A stretch of DNA of 38,495 bases from Acidobacteriota bacterium. GTDB taxonomy: Bacteria > Acidobacteriota > Terriglobia > Bryobacterales > Bryobacteraceae. This document shows, one piece after another, positions 1 through 6,967 of this stretch. Position 1 is the stretch's first letter, and the number at the start of each line of letters is the position of its first letter. The stretch lies in the NCBI GenBank assembly GCA_016201205.1, contig JACQDF010000126.1, positions 1-38,495 on the forward strand, read 5' to 3'. Below the pieces are notes generated by a model. That model saw only the letters and a program-made list of their open reading frames with translations. It was not told the DNA's origin and did no database searches. Both the position numbers and the translations under genes were made by a program.

Positions 1-2
1 AA

Positions 3-161
3 CGGAACACCCCACCGGAGGACCGGTGTCCGCTTCCGCCGTTTAAGTGGAACGAAGACCGCCGCGTCCGCCTGCGCGCCGAACTCGACGCCTACTACGC
101 GAGGCTGTACGGGCTCGCTACTTTCTGGCGCAAAAATGAGGACGTAAACCCTTTGGCATGA
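3..161 (+). pseudogene. C-terminal fragment of an Eco57I-like restriction/methylase protein, cut by an IS
   Basis: The open frame enters from the left edge and ends at TGA 159-161. Residues encoded by 42-116 read FKWNEDRRVRLRAELDAYY and then ARLYGL. This resembles the conserved C-terminal region of Eco57I/type II restriction-modification methylases, which usually read about FKWDEERR..LRAELDAYYARLYGL followed by TRDELRYILDP. Here the similarity stops exactly after LYGL, where the inverted repeat of the insertion sequence starts at 117. The last 15 codons are therefore IS-derived. I saw no continuation of the gene beyond the right end of the IS (2035 onward). The family assignment rests on about 25 residues, so it is moderate. 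Only the 3' part lies in the window, and the state of the upstream part is unknown. Confidence 0.5.
117..137 (+). repeat. Left terminal inverted repeat of the IS
   Basis: This 21-bp end starts GCTACTT and contains the core CTGGCGCAAAAAT. It matches the reverse complement of 2014-2034 at 20 of 21 positions; the mismatch is T here versus C at the eighth base. Similarity to the methylase reading frame stops at its outer edge. Confidence 0.85.
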
Positions 162-183
162 ACGGGGCTTCCGCCTCGAAGCT

Positions 184-203
184 GCCCGACCGTACGGTCG
201 GGC
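184..203. repeat. Perfect 20-bp palindrome inside the IS left end
   Basis: The sequence GCCCGACCGT followed by its own reverse complement forms a perfect 20-bp palindrome between the left inverted repeat and the first IS gene. In RNA it would fold into a hairpin. It has no T-run after it, so it is not a classical intrinsic terminator. A role in limiting transcription entering from outside, or as a transposase or regulator site, is conjecture. Confidence 0.7.
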
Positions 204-247
204 TCAGACGCCCTGCTCAGTCGGAACATTTTTAATTGAAATTGTTG

Positions 248-281
248 TTGACAAGCGGATCGATTTGTGTTTCACTATAAA
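248..281 (+). promoter_or_regulatory. Possible promoter of the IS genes
   Basis: An AT-rich stretch carries a perfect TTGACA at 248-253 and a TATAAA at 276-281, just at the first ATG of the DUF6788 gene. The spacing of 22 bases is longer than the usual 16-18, and a start site about seven bases after TATAAA would fall inside the open frame. Either the promoter is weak or atypical, or translation starts later than 281. The call is tentative. Confidence 0.3.
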
Positions 282-631
282 TGATGAAACACGAGCAGGC
301 CATCGCCAGACGCAATCGCCTCCTCTCTCATCCGCCCGACCTCAGCGCCATCCTTCGCGGCTCTCTGCTCCATCGCACCATCCGCCATCGCCAGGGCTGC
401 CCCAAGTGCGCCCGCGGGGAAGGCCATCCTGTCTGGGTGCTCACCGTGGGCTATCCCGGCGGCGTCACGCGGCAGATCAGCTTGCGCAAAGAACTGGTCC
501 CGCAAGTGCGCCGGTGGTTGAAGAACTACCAGAAGCTCAGGGAGACACTGGAACAAGTCTGCGATCTGAATCAGCGGTTGCTGCGTCCCGATGCGGCTGA
601 GCCCAGCTCACGGAGGCGTTCTCGTGATTGA
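281..631 (+). CDS. DUF6788 family protein, IS accessory gene
   Basis: A basic protein of 116 residues. The central segment, RGSLLHRTIRHRQGCPKCAR followed by GEGHPVW, and the later VRRWLKNYQKLRETLEQV match the DUF6788 pattern: a short zinc-ribbon-like or beta part with CPKC, then a helix with RRW..NY..L. DUF6788 genes typically sit just upstream of ISNCY-type transposases and their function is not established. DNA or RNA binding is plausible from the charge and the cysteine pair. The stop TGA (629-631) overlaps the transposase start GTG at 624, so the two are probably translationally coupled. No good ribosome-binding site is visible before ATG 281 or 284, so the exact start is uncertain. Confidence 0.7.
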   Translation: MMKHEQAIARRNRLLSHPPDLSAILRGSLLHRTIRHRQGCPKCARGEGHPVWVLTVGYPGGVTRQISLRKELVPQVRRWLKNYQKLRETLEQVCDLNQRLLRPDAAEPSSRRRSRD

Positions 632-1892
632 AGTCCGCCGCCTCCAATCCAGTTTTGCCGACGGCTTGATCGCTGAGGAGGTTAGCGATTTGTGGGAGGA
701 CTGGATGCGGTCCGCCGACCAGGTGCTGGACGATGATCAACTGCTGACCACCGTGTACGAAGCGTTGGCCAAACGGCGTCCCAACAGCCGTCGCCGCGGT
801 CGGCTGGGCACGCCGGCCGAAGTGGTTCTGCGGATGCTCTTGCTCAAGCACATCCGCAACTGGAGCTATGAAGTGGTGGAGCGCGAGGTGCGCGCCAATC
901 TGGTATACCGTTCGTTCACGCGGGTGGGCGGCGGCAAGGTCCCCGACGACACAGTCATGAACAAGTGGGCGCTGGCCCTGGGGCCGGAAGTTATCCAGGG
1001 TATCCACCAACGGGTGGTAGCGATCGCGCAAGAGAACAAGATCGTCGAGGGGCGCAAGATGCGCGTCGATACGACGGTGGTGGAGACCAACATTCACCAT
1101 CCCACCGACAGCAGTTAGTTTATTGGGCGACGGGGTGCGCGTTCTGACGCGTGTGATGAAGCGGATCACCGCCATCGCCGGTGAGGCGGGGGCCACACTG
1201 CGGGACCGCAGCCGCAGTGTGAAGCTGCGGATTCTGGAAATTGGTCGGGCGGCTCGCTCGAGGGCTTGCGGAAAGAGTTGGACACGATGACCCCGAGAGT
1301 TCAGCAGGTGATCCAACAAGCCCGGGCGCGGGTATTCGGAGGGAACACGCACGTGGAAGGCAAGCTGGTGAGCATCTTCGAGCCGACCACGGAGGTCATC
1401 CGCAAGGGCAAGGCGAGCAAGCCCACCGAGTTCGGCAAGCTGGTCAAGATCCAGGAAGCCGAGAATCAGATCATCACCTGCTTTGAAGTCTATGCGAAGC
1501 GGCCCAGCGACTCGACGCTGTTGATTCCCGCCATCGAATCGCACCAGGAGCAACTGGGACGCGTCCCGCGTCTGGTCGCGGGCGACGCGGGATTCTACTC
1601 GGCCAGCAATGAGAAGGCGGCGCAGGAAAAGGGAGTCCAGCGGGTCTGCATTCCGAATCGCTCCACCAAGAGCGCCGAGCGAAAGCGGGAACAAAAGAAG
1701 CGCTGGTTCCGCAACGGGCAGAAATGGAGAACGGGTTGCGAAGGGCGCATCAGCGTGGTGAAGCGCCGCCACGGACTCAACCGGTGCCGCTACAAGGGCG
1801 ACAAGGGAATGCACCGCTGGGTCGGGTTCAGCGTGATCGCCGACAACCTCATCAACATCGGAAAGGTGCTGGCCAGCAGGGCCAAAGAATAG
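624..1892 (+). pseudogene. ISNCY-like DDE transposase, broken by two indels
   Basis: The start is GTG 624, preceded by GGAGG at 612-616, giving a protein that begins MIEVRRLQSSFADGLIAEE. The frame runs to a TAG at 1116-1118. Similarity continues in another frame (LLGDGVRVLTRVMKRI from 1120) and from about 1263 returns to the original frame (GLRKELDTMTPRVQQV) up to TAG 1890-1892. Two lesions explain this: AGTT repeated in tandem at 1113-1120 (+4) and one missing base near 1260 (-1). Catalytic positions of a DDE enzyme are still visible: D in MRVDTTVVETN, D in VAGDAGFYSA, and E in CEGRISVVKRRHG. The C-terminus (DKGMHRWVGFSVIADNLINI) is typical of this family. The gene cannot make a full transposase as read. 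Sequencing error is possible for the one-base loss but less so for the four-base duplication. Confidence 0.85.
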
Positions 1893-1930
1893 CGCTCCCC
1901 TCACTCATCAACAGCAGTCCATTTCTTCTG

Positions 1931-1957
1931 GCCCACCGGTTGTCCCGGTGGGCTTTT
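1931..1957 (+). terminator. Intrinsic terminator after the transposase
   Basis: A 9-bp perfect stem (GCCCACCGG with CCGGTGGGC) around a 5-base loop is followed directly by TTTT at 1954-1957. It lies 38 bases after the transposase stop and inside the right end of the IS. Confidence 0.8.
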
Positions 1958-2013
1958 CGTGCGTTCTCCAAATGCCTTGAACCCCGCCTGTCCGAGCGCT
2001 TTTCAAGAAAACG

Positions 2014-2034
2014 ATTTTTGCGCCAGGAAGTAGC
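2014..2034 (-). repeat. Right terminal inverted repeat of the IS
   Basis: Inverted copy of 117-137 with one mismatch (ATTTTTGCGCCAG on the plus strand). It marks the right boundary of the element. The 169 bases between here and the SWIM gene contain no convincing gene. Confidence 0.85.
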
Positions 2035-2203
2035 TAGGTTTCCGCGCCTGTCGGCAAGGTCCCGACTCTAACACTTGCCGTGCCGGATCACTGCGCCTTG
2101 GCATCGACGATAGAGTCCCAGACATCGGCAGCGCGCTGGTCGCCGGCGGCGGCGCCGGCGAGGTCGCAAACTGAAGCACGCTGCTCCGGGATAATCAAGA
2201 GGT

Positions 2204-3973
2204 ATGCCACACGCGCTCTCCCGAGCCATGACTGATGCGCTTGTCCGCCGTCTCGCTGGCGCGCGGTCGTACCAGCGGGGGCTCGATTATTTCTCTCACG
2301 GGCAGGTTGAATCGTTGGAAGACCGTGGTAGCAGCATCCGCGCCGTCGTGCGTGGAAACCAGGATTACACCGTGACGCTGGCGGCCGACGATGGAGTGCT
2401 GGATTATTCGTGCGATTGTCCCGTCGGCAGCGACGGCGCTTTCTGTAAGCACTGCGTTGCTGCGGCGCTCGCCTGGCTGAACCGAGCGGCGGGTCCGGCG
2501 AGATCTTCGGGTCGTGGCAAAGCGAAGGAGGTCACCCTGGCCGATGCTGGGAGGATCCTCCAGGCCGAAGACATAGACGTGCTGGTGCGGATGGTGCTCG
2601 ATTGGGCCAAAGACGACGATCGGCTCCACGAACGGCTCATCCTCTACGCTGCCCGGCGTTCAGGGCCCGACACCGGCGCCGCCGCTGTCCGACGGGCGTT
2701 TGAGAAAGCTGTTCAGGTTCGCGATTTCGTGCCGTACCGCGAGGCGACGGGCTGGGCGCGTGGCGTCGACGATGCCATTGATTCAGTCGAGCAGTTGCTG
2801 AACGATGGCCAAGCTGCCGCGGTTATCGAGTTATGCGAGTCGGCCCTGCAGTCCCTGCTGGGCGCCATTCAGGCCGTGGATGATTCCGATGGCCACTTCG
2901 GCATGCTGCGGGATCGGCTGCAAGACATCCATTACCGGGCGTGCCAGCAAGCCCGGCCTGATCCGGTGGAATTGGCCAGGCGGCTCTTTCAGTGGGAGTT
3001 GCATAGTGACTTCGATGTCTTCTCCGGCGCCGTGGCGCGGTACGCGAAGATCCTTGGGGCCAAGGGCATGAAGGTCTACCGGAAGCTGGCCGAGGCCGAA
3101 TGGGAGAAGGTGCCGGCGCGAACGGCCAGGCATGAACGGTCCGAGTGGGGCCAGCACTTCTGCATCACTCGCATCATGGAATCGCTGGCAGAGGCGTCGG
3201 GTGATATCGAACAACTCGTCGCCGTGATGAGCCGTGACCTATCGAGCGCGTACAGCTTCTGGAAGATCGCAGAGCTGTATCGCGAAGCGCGCCAGCACGA
3301 CAACGCGCTGCTCTGGGCGGAAAAGGGATTGAAGGCTTTCCCGGATCACACGGACGAAAGGCTGCGCGAATTCGCGGCTGAAGAATACCATCGCCGCCGC
3401 CGTCACGACGACGCGATGAAGCTGATGTGGGCCGAGTTCTCGGAGCGCCCCTGTTTGGAGAGCTACAAGACGTTGGAACGGCATGCGAAGAAGGCAGGAG
3501 CGTGGCCCGCGTGGCGAGAGCGCGCTCTGGCGGAGATCCGGCTGCGCATCGCGAAGGCCAAAGAGAAGGCGCAGGGGCAAACCCGGCCTCGCTGGATGGG
3601 GCCCGACGACGATCATTCCCCGTTGGTGGAGATCTTCCTCGATGAGGGCAACCCGGAGGAGGCCTGGCGCGAGGCGCAGACTGGTGGATGCTCCGATCGG
3701 CTGTGGCTCCGGCTCGCGGCCGTCCGCGAGAAAGAACATCCCGAGGACGCCGCGCCCATTTACTTGAAGCAGGCCGAAGCTGCCGTTGCTGCCACCAGCA
3801 ACGGGCGCTACGAGGACTCCGTCGGCTTGCTGGTGAAAGCCGCTTCGGTGATGCGGCGCATGGACCGTGGCGCGGAGTTCGTACGCCGCCTGGAAGCCCT
3901 GCGCGTGAAGTACAAGATCAAGAGGAACTTCATCAAGCTGGTCGAGCAGAAGCGGAAGTCGCTGTACCCCTAA
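2204..3973 (+). CDS. SWIM zinc-finger domain protein
   Basis: A 589-residue soluble protein. The SWIM zinc-binding motif CxCx(n)CxH is clear at residues 70-83: C70, C72, C81 and H83 within DYSCDCPVGSDGAFCKHC. SWIM fingers bind DNA or protein partners. The long helical remainder, with repeat-like segments such as SSAYSFWKIAELYREARQHD, resembles the TPR/DUF6880-like tails often found with bacterial SWIM domains. A ribosome-binding site AAGAGG lies just before ATG 2204; ATG 2228 is an alternative. It stands alone, between the IS and the toxin-antitoxin relic. Its function is unknown. Proteins of this type have been linked by context to accessory or stress functions, but nothing here proves that. 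Confidence 0.85.
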   Translation: MPHALSRAMTDALVRRLAGARSYQRGLDYFSHGQVESLEDRGSSIRAVVRGNQDYTVTLAADDGVLDYSCDCPVGSDGAFCKHCVAAALAWLNRAAGPARSSGRGKAKEVTLADAGRILQAEDIDVLVRMVLDWAKDDDRLHERLILYAARRSGPDTGAAAVRRAFEKAVQVRDFVPYREATGWARGVDDAIDSVEQLLNDGQAAAVIELCESALQSLLGAIQAVDDSDGHFGMLRDRLQDIHYRACQQARPDPVELARRLFQWELHSDFDVFSGAVARYAKILGAKGMKVYRKLAEAEWEKVPARTARHERSEWGQHFCITRIMESLAEASGDIEQLVAVMSRDLSSAYSFWKIAELYREARQHDNALLWAEKGLKAFPDHTDERLREFAAEEYHRRRRHDDAMKLMWAEFSERPCLESYKTLERHAKKAGAWPAWRERALAEIRLRIAKAKEKAQGQTRPRWMGPDDDHSPLVEIFLDEGNPEEAWREAQTGGCSDRLWLRLAAVREKEHPEDAAPIYLKQAEAAVAATSNGRYEDSVGLLVKAASVMRRMDRGAEFVRRLEALRVKYKIKRNFIKLVEQKRKSLYP

Positions 3974-4010
3974 TAGAAAACAGCGTGACTCCAGCAAGCG
4001 CCAACGTCTT

Positions 4011-4136
4011 ATGGATCACGCCGGGCTGGTTGAAGATCTCCAGGAGTTGCTTGGGATGAAGGTCCACGTCGGGACCGAGAAGTCGCTCCACTGGTACGTG
4101 CGCGACAGGATCCTTGGCGAGGCGATGCCCCTGTGA
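4011..4136 (+). pseudogene. MntA-type nucleotidyltransferase antitoxin, C-terminal relic
   Basis: The 41 codons from ATG 4011 to TGA 4134-4136 encode a sequence with GLVEDLQELLGMKVHVGTEK and a final RDRILGEAMPL. This matches the C-terminal third of minimal nucleotidyltransferases (MntA, COG1669), which commonly end ..DLEELLGRKVDVVTE..L....RDRILREAVPL. The N-terminal part with the catalytic GS and DxD motifs is missing; an in-frame TGA lies 24 bases upstream of the ATG. The gene overlaps the HepT-like relic by GTGA, the usual arrangement of this toxin-antitoxin operon. In intact systems MntA AMPylates and so neutralises the HEPN ribonuclease HepT. This copy cannot do so. Confidence 0.6.
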
Positions 4137-4339
4137 AGGATGATAGGCTCTACTTGCACCACATGCTGGAGCGTTGCCACCGCATAACCCGCTTCATCGG
4201 GCCCGGCAGAGAGACGTTCATGGCGTCCGAAGAATTCCCGAACTCCAGGCAGTGTTGGAGCGGTTCCTGGCCGACGAAGGTCCGGGCTCGCCGCCGGTTC
4301 CATGACATCCCCATGACATCCCACGCCGGTACGCGCTGA
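4133..4339 (+). pseudogene. HepT-type HEPN ribonuclease toxin, N-terminal relic
   Basis: GTG 4133 overlaps the stop of the MntA relic. The first 35 or so residues (KDDRLYLHHMLERCHRITRF, then GPGRETFMAS) match the N-terminus of DUF86/HEPN toxins, which usually read KDDRLYL.HILE.I.RI..Y...G...F. After about 4240 the match is lost: the frame continues as arginine-rich sequence to a stop at 4337-4339. A weak late echo, RRRFHDIPMTSHAG, resembles the RHPDIPWR.IAG segment of the family and suggests an internal deletion. The catalytic R-x(4)-H motif near the C-terminus is absent. The remaining bases up to 4450 contain only the ribosome-binding site of the next gene. Confidence 0.6.
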
Positions 4340-4450
4340 AACTGGCCATCACGAACGATGCGGGTTTTGCAATTCCGTCCGCGTTGTTGCACTCTCAAGG
4401 AATAGCCGGAAGTTTGAAATCTGGGACCCCGTTCCTGGAAGGAGCATCCA

Positions 4451-5662
4451 ATGAAGAAGCGCCTTGCGCTATTTAGCTGTTTTTCTCTATTGATCACGCT
4501 CTCGCTTGCCTACTCGCAACGCGGCGGCGCCGGCGACCGGATGGAGCGTTTCCGCCGCATGTCCAGCGATGCGGAGCAGAAAGGCCTGGCCGAGCCGTAC
4601 CGGGGCATCACCAGAGACGGAAGCGTTGTGCCAGGGCTGTTCCCCATCCGGTCGTCAGGCGTTTCCACCGAACCCGTGAAGAAGGCCGCTTCTGCGTTTC
4701 TCGCCGCCCTGACAAAAGACCAGCGCTCCAAGACGGCGTTTCCCGTCGACGATCCGGAATGGCGCAAGTGGATGAATCAGCATTTCTACATCCGCCAGGG
4801 CGTCAGCTTCCAGGAAATGAGCGAACCGCAACGCGAGGCCGCCTTCGGGCTGCTTCGCGCATCGCTAAGCGCGAAAGGGCTGAAGCTCACGCGCGACATC
4901 ATGCGCCTCAACTACACGCTGGGAGAGCTGAACAACAACAACTTCGAGGAATACGGCGAGTGGCTCTACTGGATCACGGTGATGGGCGAGCCCTCCGCCA
5001 GCGAGCCTTGGGGATGGCAGCTCGACGGGCATCACGCCATCATCAATTACCTCGTCCTGGGCGACCAGGTGGTGATGACGCCCTTGTTTGTCGGCTCCGA
5101 GCCGGTGATCGCTTACGAGGGCAAGTACAAGGGCGCCGTGATCCTGCAGGACGAGCAGAACCAGGGACTGGCGATGATCCGGGCGCTCACCGAATCCCAG
5201 CGCGAGAAGGCGATTCTGCAAGTCTCGAAAACCGGCAACAACAACGTCGGCGAGGCATTCAAGGACAACGTAATCCTCGACTACGCCGGCGTCCCGGCGG
5301 CCGGGTTCTCGACTGCTCAAAAGAAGCAACTGCTCGACCTCATCGGAAGATACGTGAACAACATGGATGACGGCCACGCGCGGGTCAAGATGGAGGAAGT
5401 CCGCCGCCATCTGGATGAGACCTGGTTCGCCTGGATCGGCGGGACAGAGGACAAGAGCGTCTTCTACTACCGCATTCACAGCCCGGTGATCCTGATCGAA
5501 TTCGACCATCAGCAGCCAGTGGGGTTGCGGCATCTGGCCGCGGATCCGCGTTTGCCGGAACGCCAGCATGTCCATTGCGTCGTGCGCACCCCGAATGGAA
5601 ACGATTACGGCAAGGATCTGCTTCGCCAGCACTATCAGCGGCGCCCGCACACCGGGGATTGA
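4451..5662 (+). CDS. Secreted DUF3500 family protein
   Basis: A 403-residue protein with a clear Sec signal peptide ([20 protein letters not shown]) and a strong ribosome-binding site (GGAAGGAG at 4437-4444). The body matches DUF3500: [19 protein letters not shown] in the middle and [17 protein letters not shown] near the end, then [19 protein letters not shown]. The many conserved histidines and acidic residues hint at metal binding, but the function of the family is not established. Length and both ends look complete. DUF3500 proteins are frequent in Acidobacteriota and Planctomycetota. The next gene starts 57 bases downstream on the same strand, so co-transcription is possible. Confidence 0.9.
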   Translation: MKKRLALFSCFSLLITLSLAYSQRGGAGDRMERFRRMSSDAEQKGLAEPYRGITRDGSVVPGLFPIRSSGVSTEPVKKAASAFLAALTKDQRSKTAFPVDDPEWRKWMNQHFYIRQGVSFQEMSEPQREAAFGLLRASLSAKGLKLTRDIMRLNYTLGELNNNNFEEYGEWLYWITVMGEPSASEPWGWQLDGHHAIINYLVLGDQVVMTPLFVGSEPVIAYEGKYKGAVILQDEQNQGLAMIRALTESQREKAILQVSKTGNNNVGEAFKDNVILDYAGVPAAGFSTAQKKQLLDLIGRYVNNMDDGHARVKMEEVRRHLDETWFAWIGGTEDKSVFYYRIHSPVILIEFDHQQPVGLRHLAADPRLPERQHVHCVVRTPNGNDYGKDLLRQHYQRRPHTGD

Positions 5663-5718
5663 TCAGCGCCGGCGACTATACTGAAGACTGGAGGAGAGCC
5701 GCAACCTGGAACAGTGAG

Positions 5719-6891
5719 ATGCAGGCGATTGCCAAAGACACGGCCCTGGCCCGGTTTCCCGGGTTCACCGAAGAGCACCACCTCATCCGGCAGACTGTGA
5801 AGCGGTTCTGCCGTGAAGAGATCGCACCGCACGCGGAGCAGTGGGACAAGGAAGGCGAGTTCCCGCGGGAGCTGTTCCGCAAAGCCGCGGACCTGGGTCT
5901 GTTCGGAATCAGGGTGGACCCGCGGTGGGGCGGAAGCGGGCTTGACTGGTGGGCCACGGCCGCGTATCTGGAGTCGATGGCGCACGCCGACAGCGGCAGC
6001 GTCGCGATGGCGTTCACGGTGCAATCCGATCTGACGCTGCCGGCGATCGAGCAGCTCGGCACTGAGGAGCAGAAGCGCGAGTTTCTGCCTCCGTCGGTGA
6101 GCGGGGAGTGGATCGCCGCGCTCGGCATCAGCGAGCCGGGCGGGGGCTCGGACGTGGCCGCCTTGCAAACCGTCGCCCGCGCGGATGGCGGCGACCTGGT
6201 GATCTCCGGCCAAAAGCTGTGGATCACCAACGGCAGCCGCGCCGACTTCCTTGTTCTTGCGGTGCGCACCGGCGAACCGGGGCACAAGGGAATCTCGCTG
6301 GTGTTGTTTCCCACCCGCACCAGGGGATTCTCGGTCGGAAAGAAGCTGAGCAAGGTCGGCATGATGGCTTCCGACACGGCGGAATTGTTCTTCGATCAAT
6401 GCCGGATTCCCAAGCGCTACCTGCTGGGGGAAATGAACCGCGGCTTCTATCACATCGTCGAGAACTTCCAGGGAGAGCGGCTGACGACGGCGCTGCTGTG
6501 CCTGGCCGTATCGGAACGCTCGATTCGCCACGCGCTCGACTATGGCGCCGAGCGGACCGCTTTCTCGACGCCGATCCGCAAGTTTCAGACGTGGCGGCAC
6601 CGCATGGCGGAGCACTTGACGAACCTGGAGGCCGGCCGCTGGCTGACGTACCGTGCGCTGGACCTGATGAACCGCGGCCAGCGGGCGGTGCGCGAGATCA
6701 CCATGGCAAAGCTCTACACCACCGAACTGGCGCAAAAGGTGACTTACGACTGCATGCAGATGTTCGGCGGCTTCGGCTATACCACCGAATATCCGATCGG
6801 CCGCATCTGGCGCGATGTGCGGCTGTTCACCATCGGGGCGGGCACCTCGGAAATCATGAAGGAGATTCTCGCCAAAGAGGATCGCATCTAA
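5719..6891 (+). CDS. Acyl-CoA dehydrogenase
   Basis: A FAD-dependent acyl-CoA dehydrogenase of 390 residues, in the size range of the family. It catalyses alpha,beta-oxidation of an acyl-CoA and passes electrons to electron-transfer flavoprotein. Signatures: [20 protein letters not shown] at the N-terminus, [16 protein letters not shown] (FAD/substrate signature 1), and [20 protein letters not shown] with [12 protein letters not shown] at the C-terminus. The MCAD-type catalytic glutamate (YEGTSEI) is replaced by A in GAGTSEI. As in long-chain and isovaleryl-CoA dehydrogenases, the base is probably the glutamate in FQGERL, residue 253. The start is taken at ATG 5719 because similarity begins shortly after it; the frame is open back to 5575, overlapping the DUF3500 gene. 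The chain-length preference cannot be read from sequence. Confidence 0.9.
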   Translation: MQAIAKDTALARFPGFTEEHHLIRQTVKRFCREEIAPHAEQWDKEGEFPRELFRKAADLGLFGIRVDPRWGGSGLDWWATAAYLESMAHADSGSVAMAFTVQSDLTLPAIEQLGTEEQKREFLPPSVSGEWIAALGISEPGGGSDVAALQTVARADGGDLVISGQKLWITNGSRADFLVLAVRTGEPGHKGISLVLFPTRTRGFSVGKKLSKVGMMASDTAELFFDQCRIPKRYLLGEMNRGFYHIVENFQGERLTTALLCLAVSERSIRHALDYGAERTAFSTPIRKFQTWRHRMAEHLTNLEAGRWLTYRALDLMNRGQRAVREITMAKLYTTELAQKVTYDCMQMFGGFGYTTEYPIGRIWRDVRLFTIGAGTSEIMKEILAKEDRI

Positions 6892-6967
6892 AGACCCGAT
6901 TCTGGCGCTTGCTGAGCCTATTCCTTCGTGCTATGCTTCCGCACATCGTCAGGAAGATGGGCGTCTG

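Larger units (their letters stand above)
117..2034 (+). mobile_element. ISNCY-like insertion sequence with DUF6788 accessory gene (degenerate)
   Basis: A 1918-bp element bounded by 21-bp inverted repeats (117-137 and 2014-2034, one mismatch). It carries a DUF6788 gene (281-631), an overlapping DDE transposase gene (624-1892, frameshifted twice) and a terminator hairpin (1931-1957). The element interrupts a restriction-methylase-like gene on its left. The outermost bases are GCTA on the left and TAGC on the right, so the precise tips and any TA target duplication cannot be separated by eye. I see no longer direct repeat outside the ends. The pairing of a DUF6788 protein with an ISNCY-type transposase is known from bacterial genomes. 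The transposase is disrupted, so the copy is probably immobile unless complemented in trans. Confidence 0.85.

Noticed and set aside
537..1904. A 455-codon minus-strand frame across the transposase
   Set aside because: Antisense shadow of the transposase gene; it has no domain features, and it spans both transposase lesions only by chance.
2088..2203. Minus-strand reading frame ending at 2088 (codes DLAGAAAGDQRAADVWDSIV near its end)
   Set aside because: It looks coding-like for about 30 codons but has no start of its own outside the SWIM gene and matches no family I know. It could be the tail of a lost gene; not supported enough to annotate.
5635..6735. A 366-codon minus-strand frame
   Set aside because: Antisense to a clear acyl-CoA dehydrogenase; composition is typical of a GC-rich shadow.
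6847..6860. Missing catalytic glutamate in the acyl-CoA dehydrogenase (GAGTSEI instead of YEGTSEI)
   Set aside because: Long-chain and isovaleryl-type enzymes place the base on another helix; the FQGERL glutamate (residue 253) fills that role, so the enzyme is not dead on this ground.
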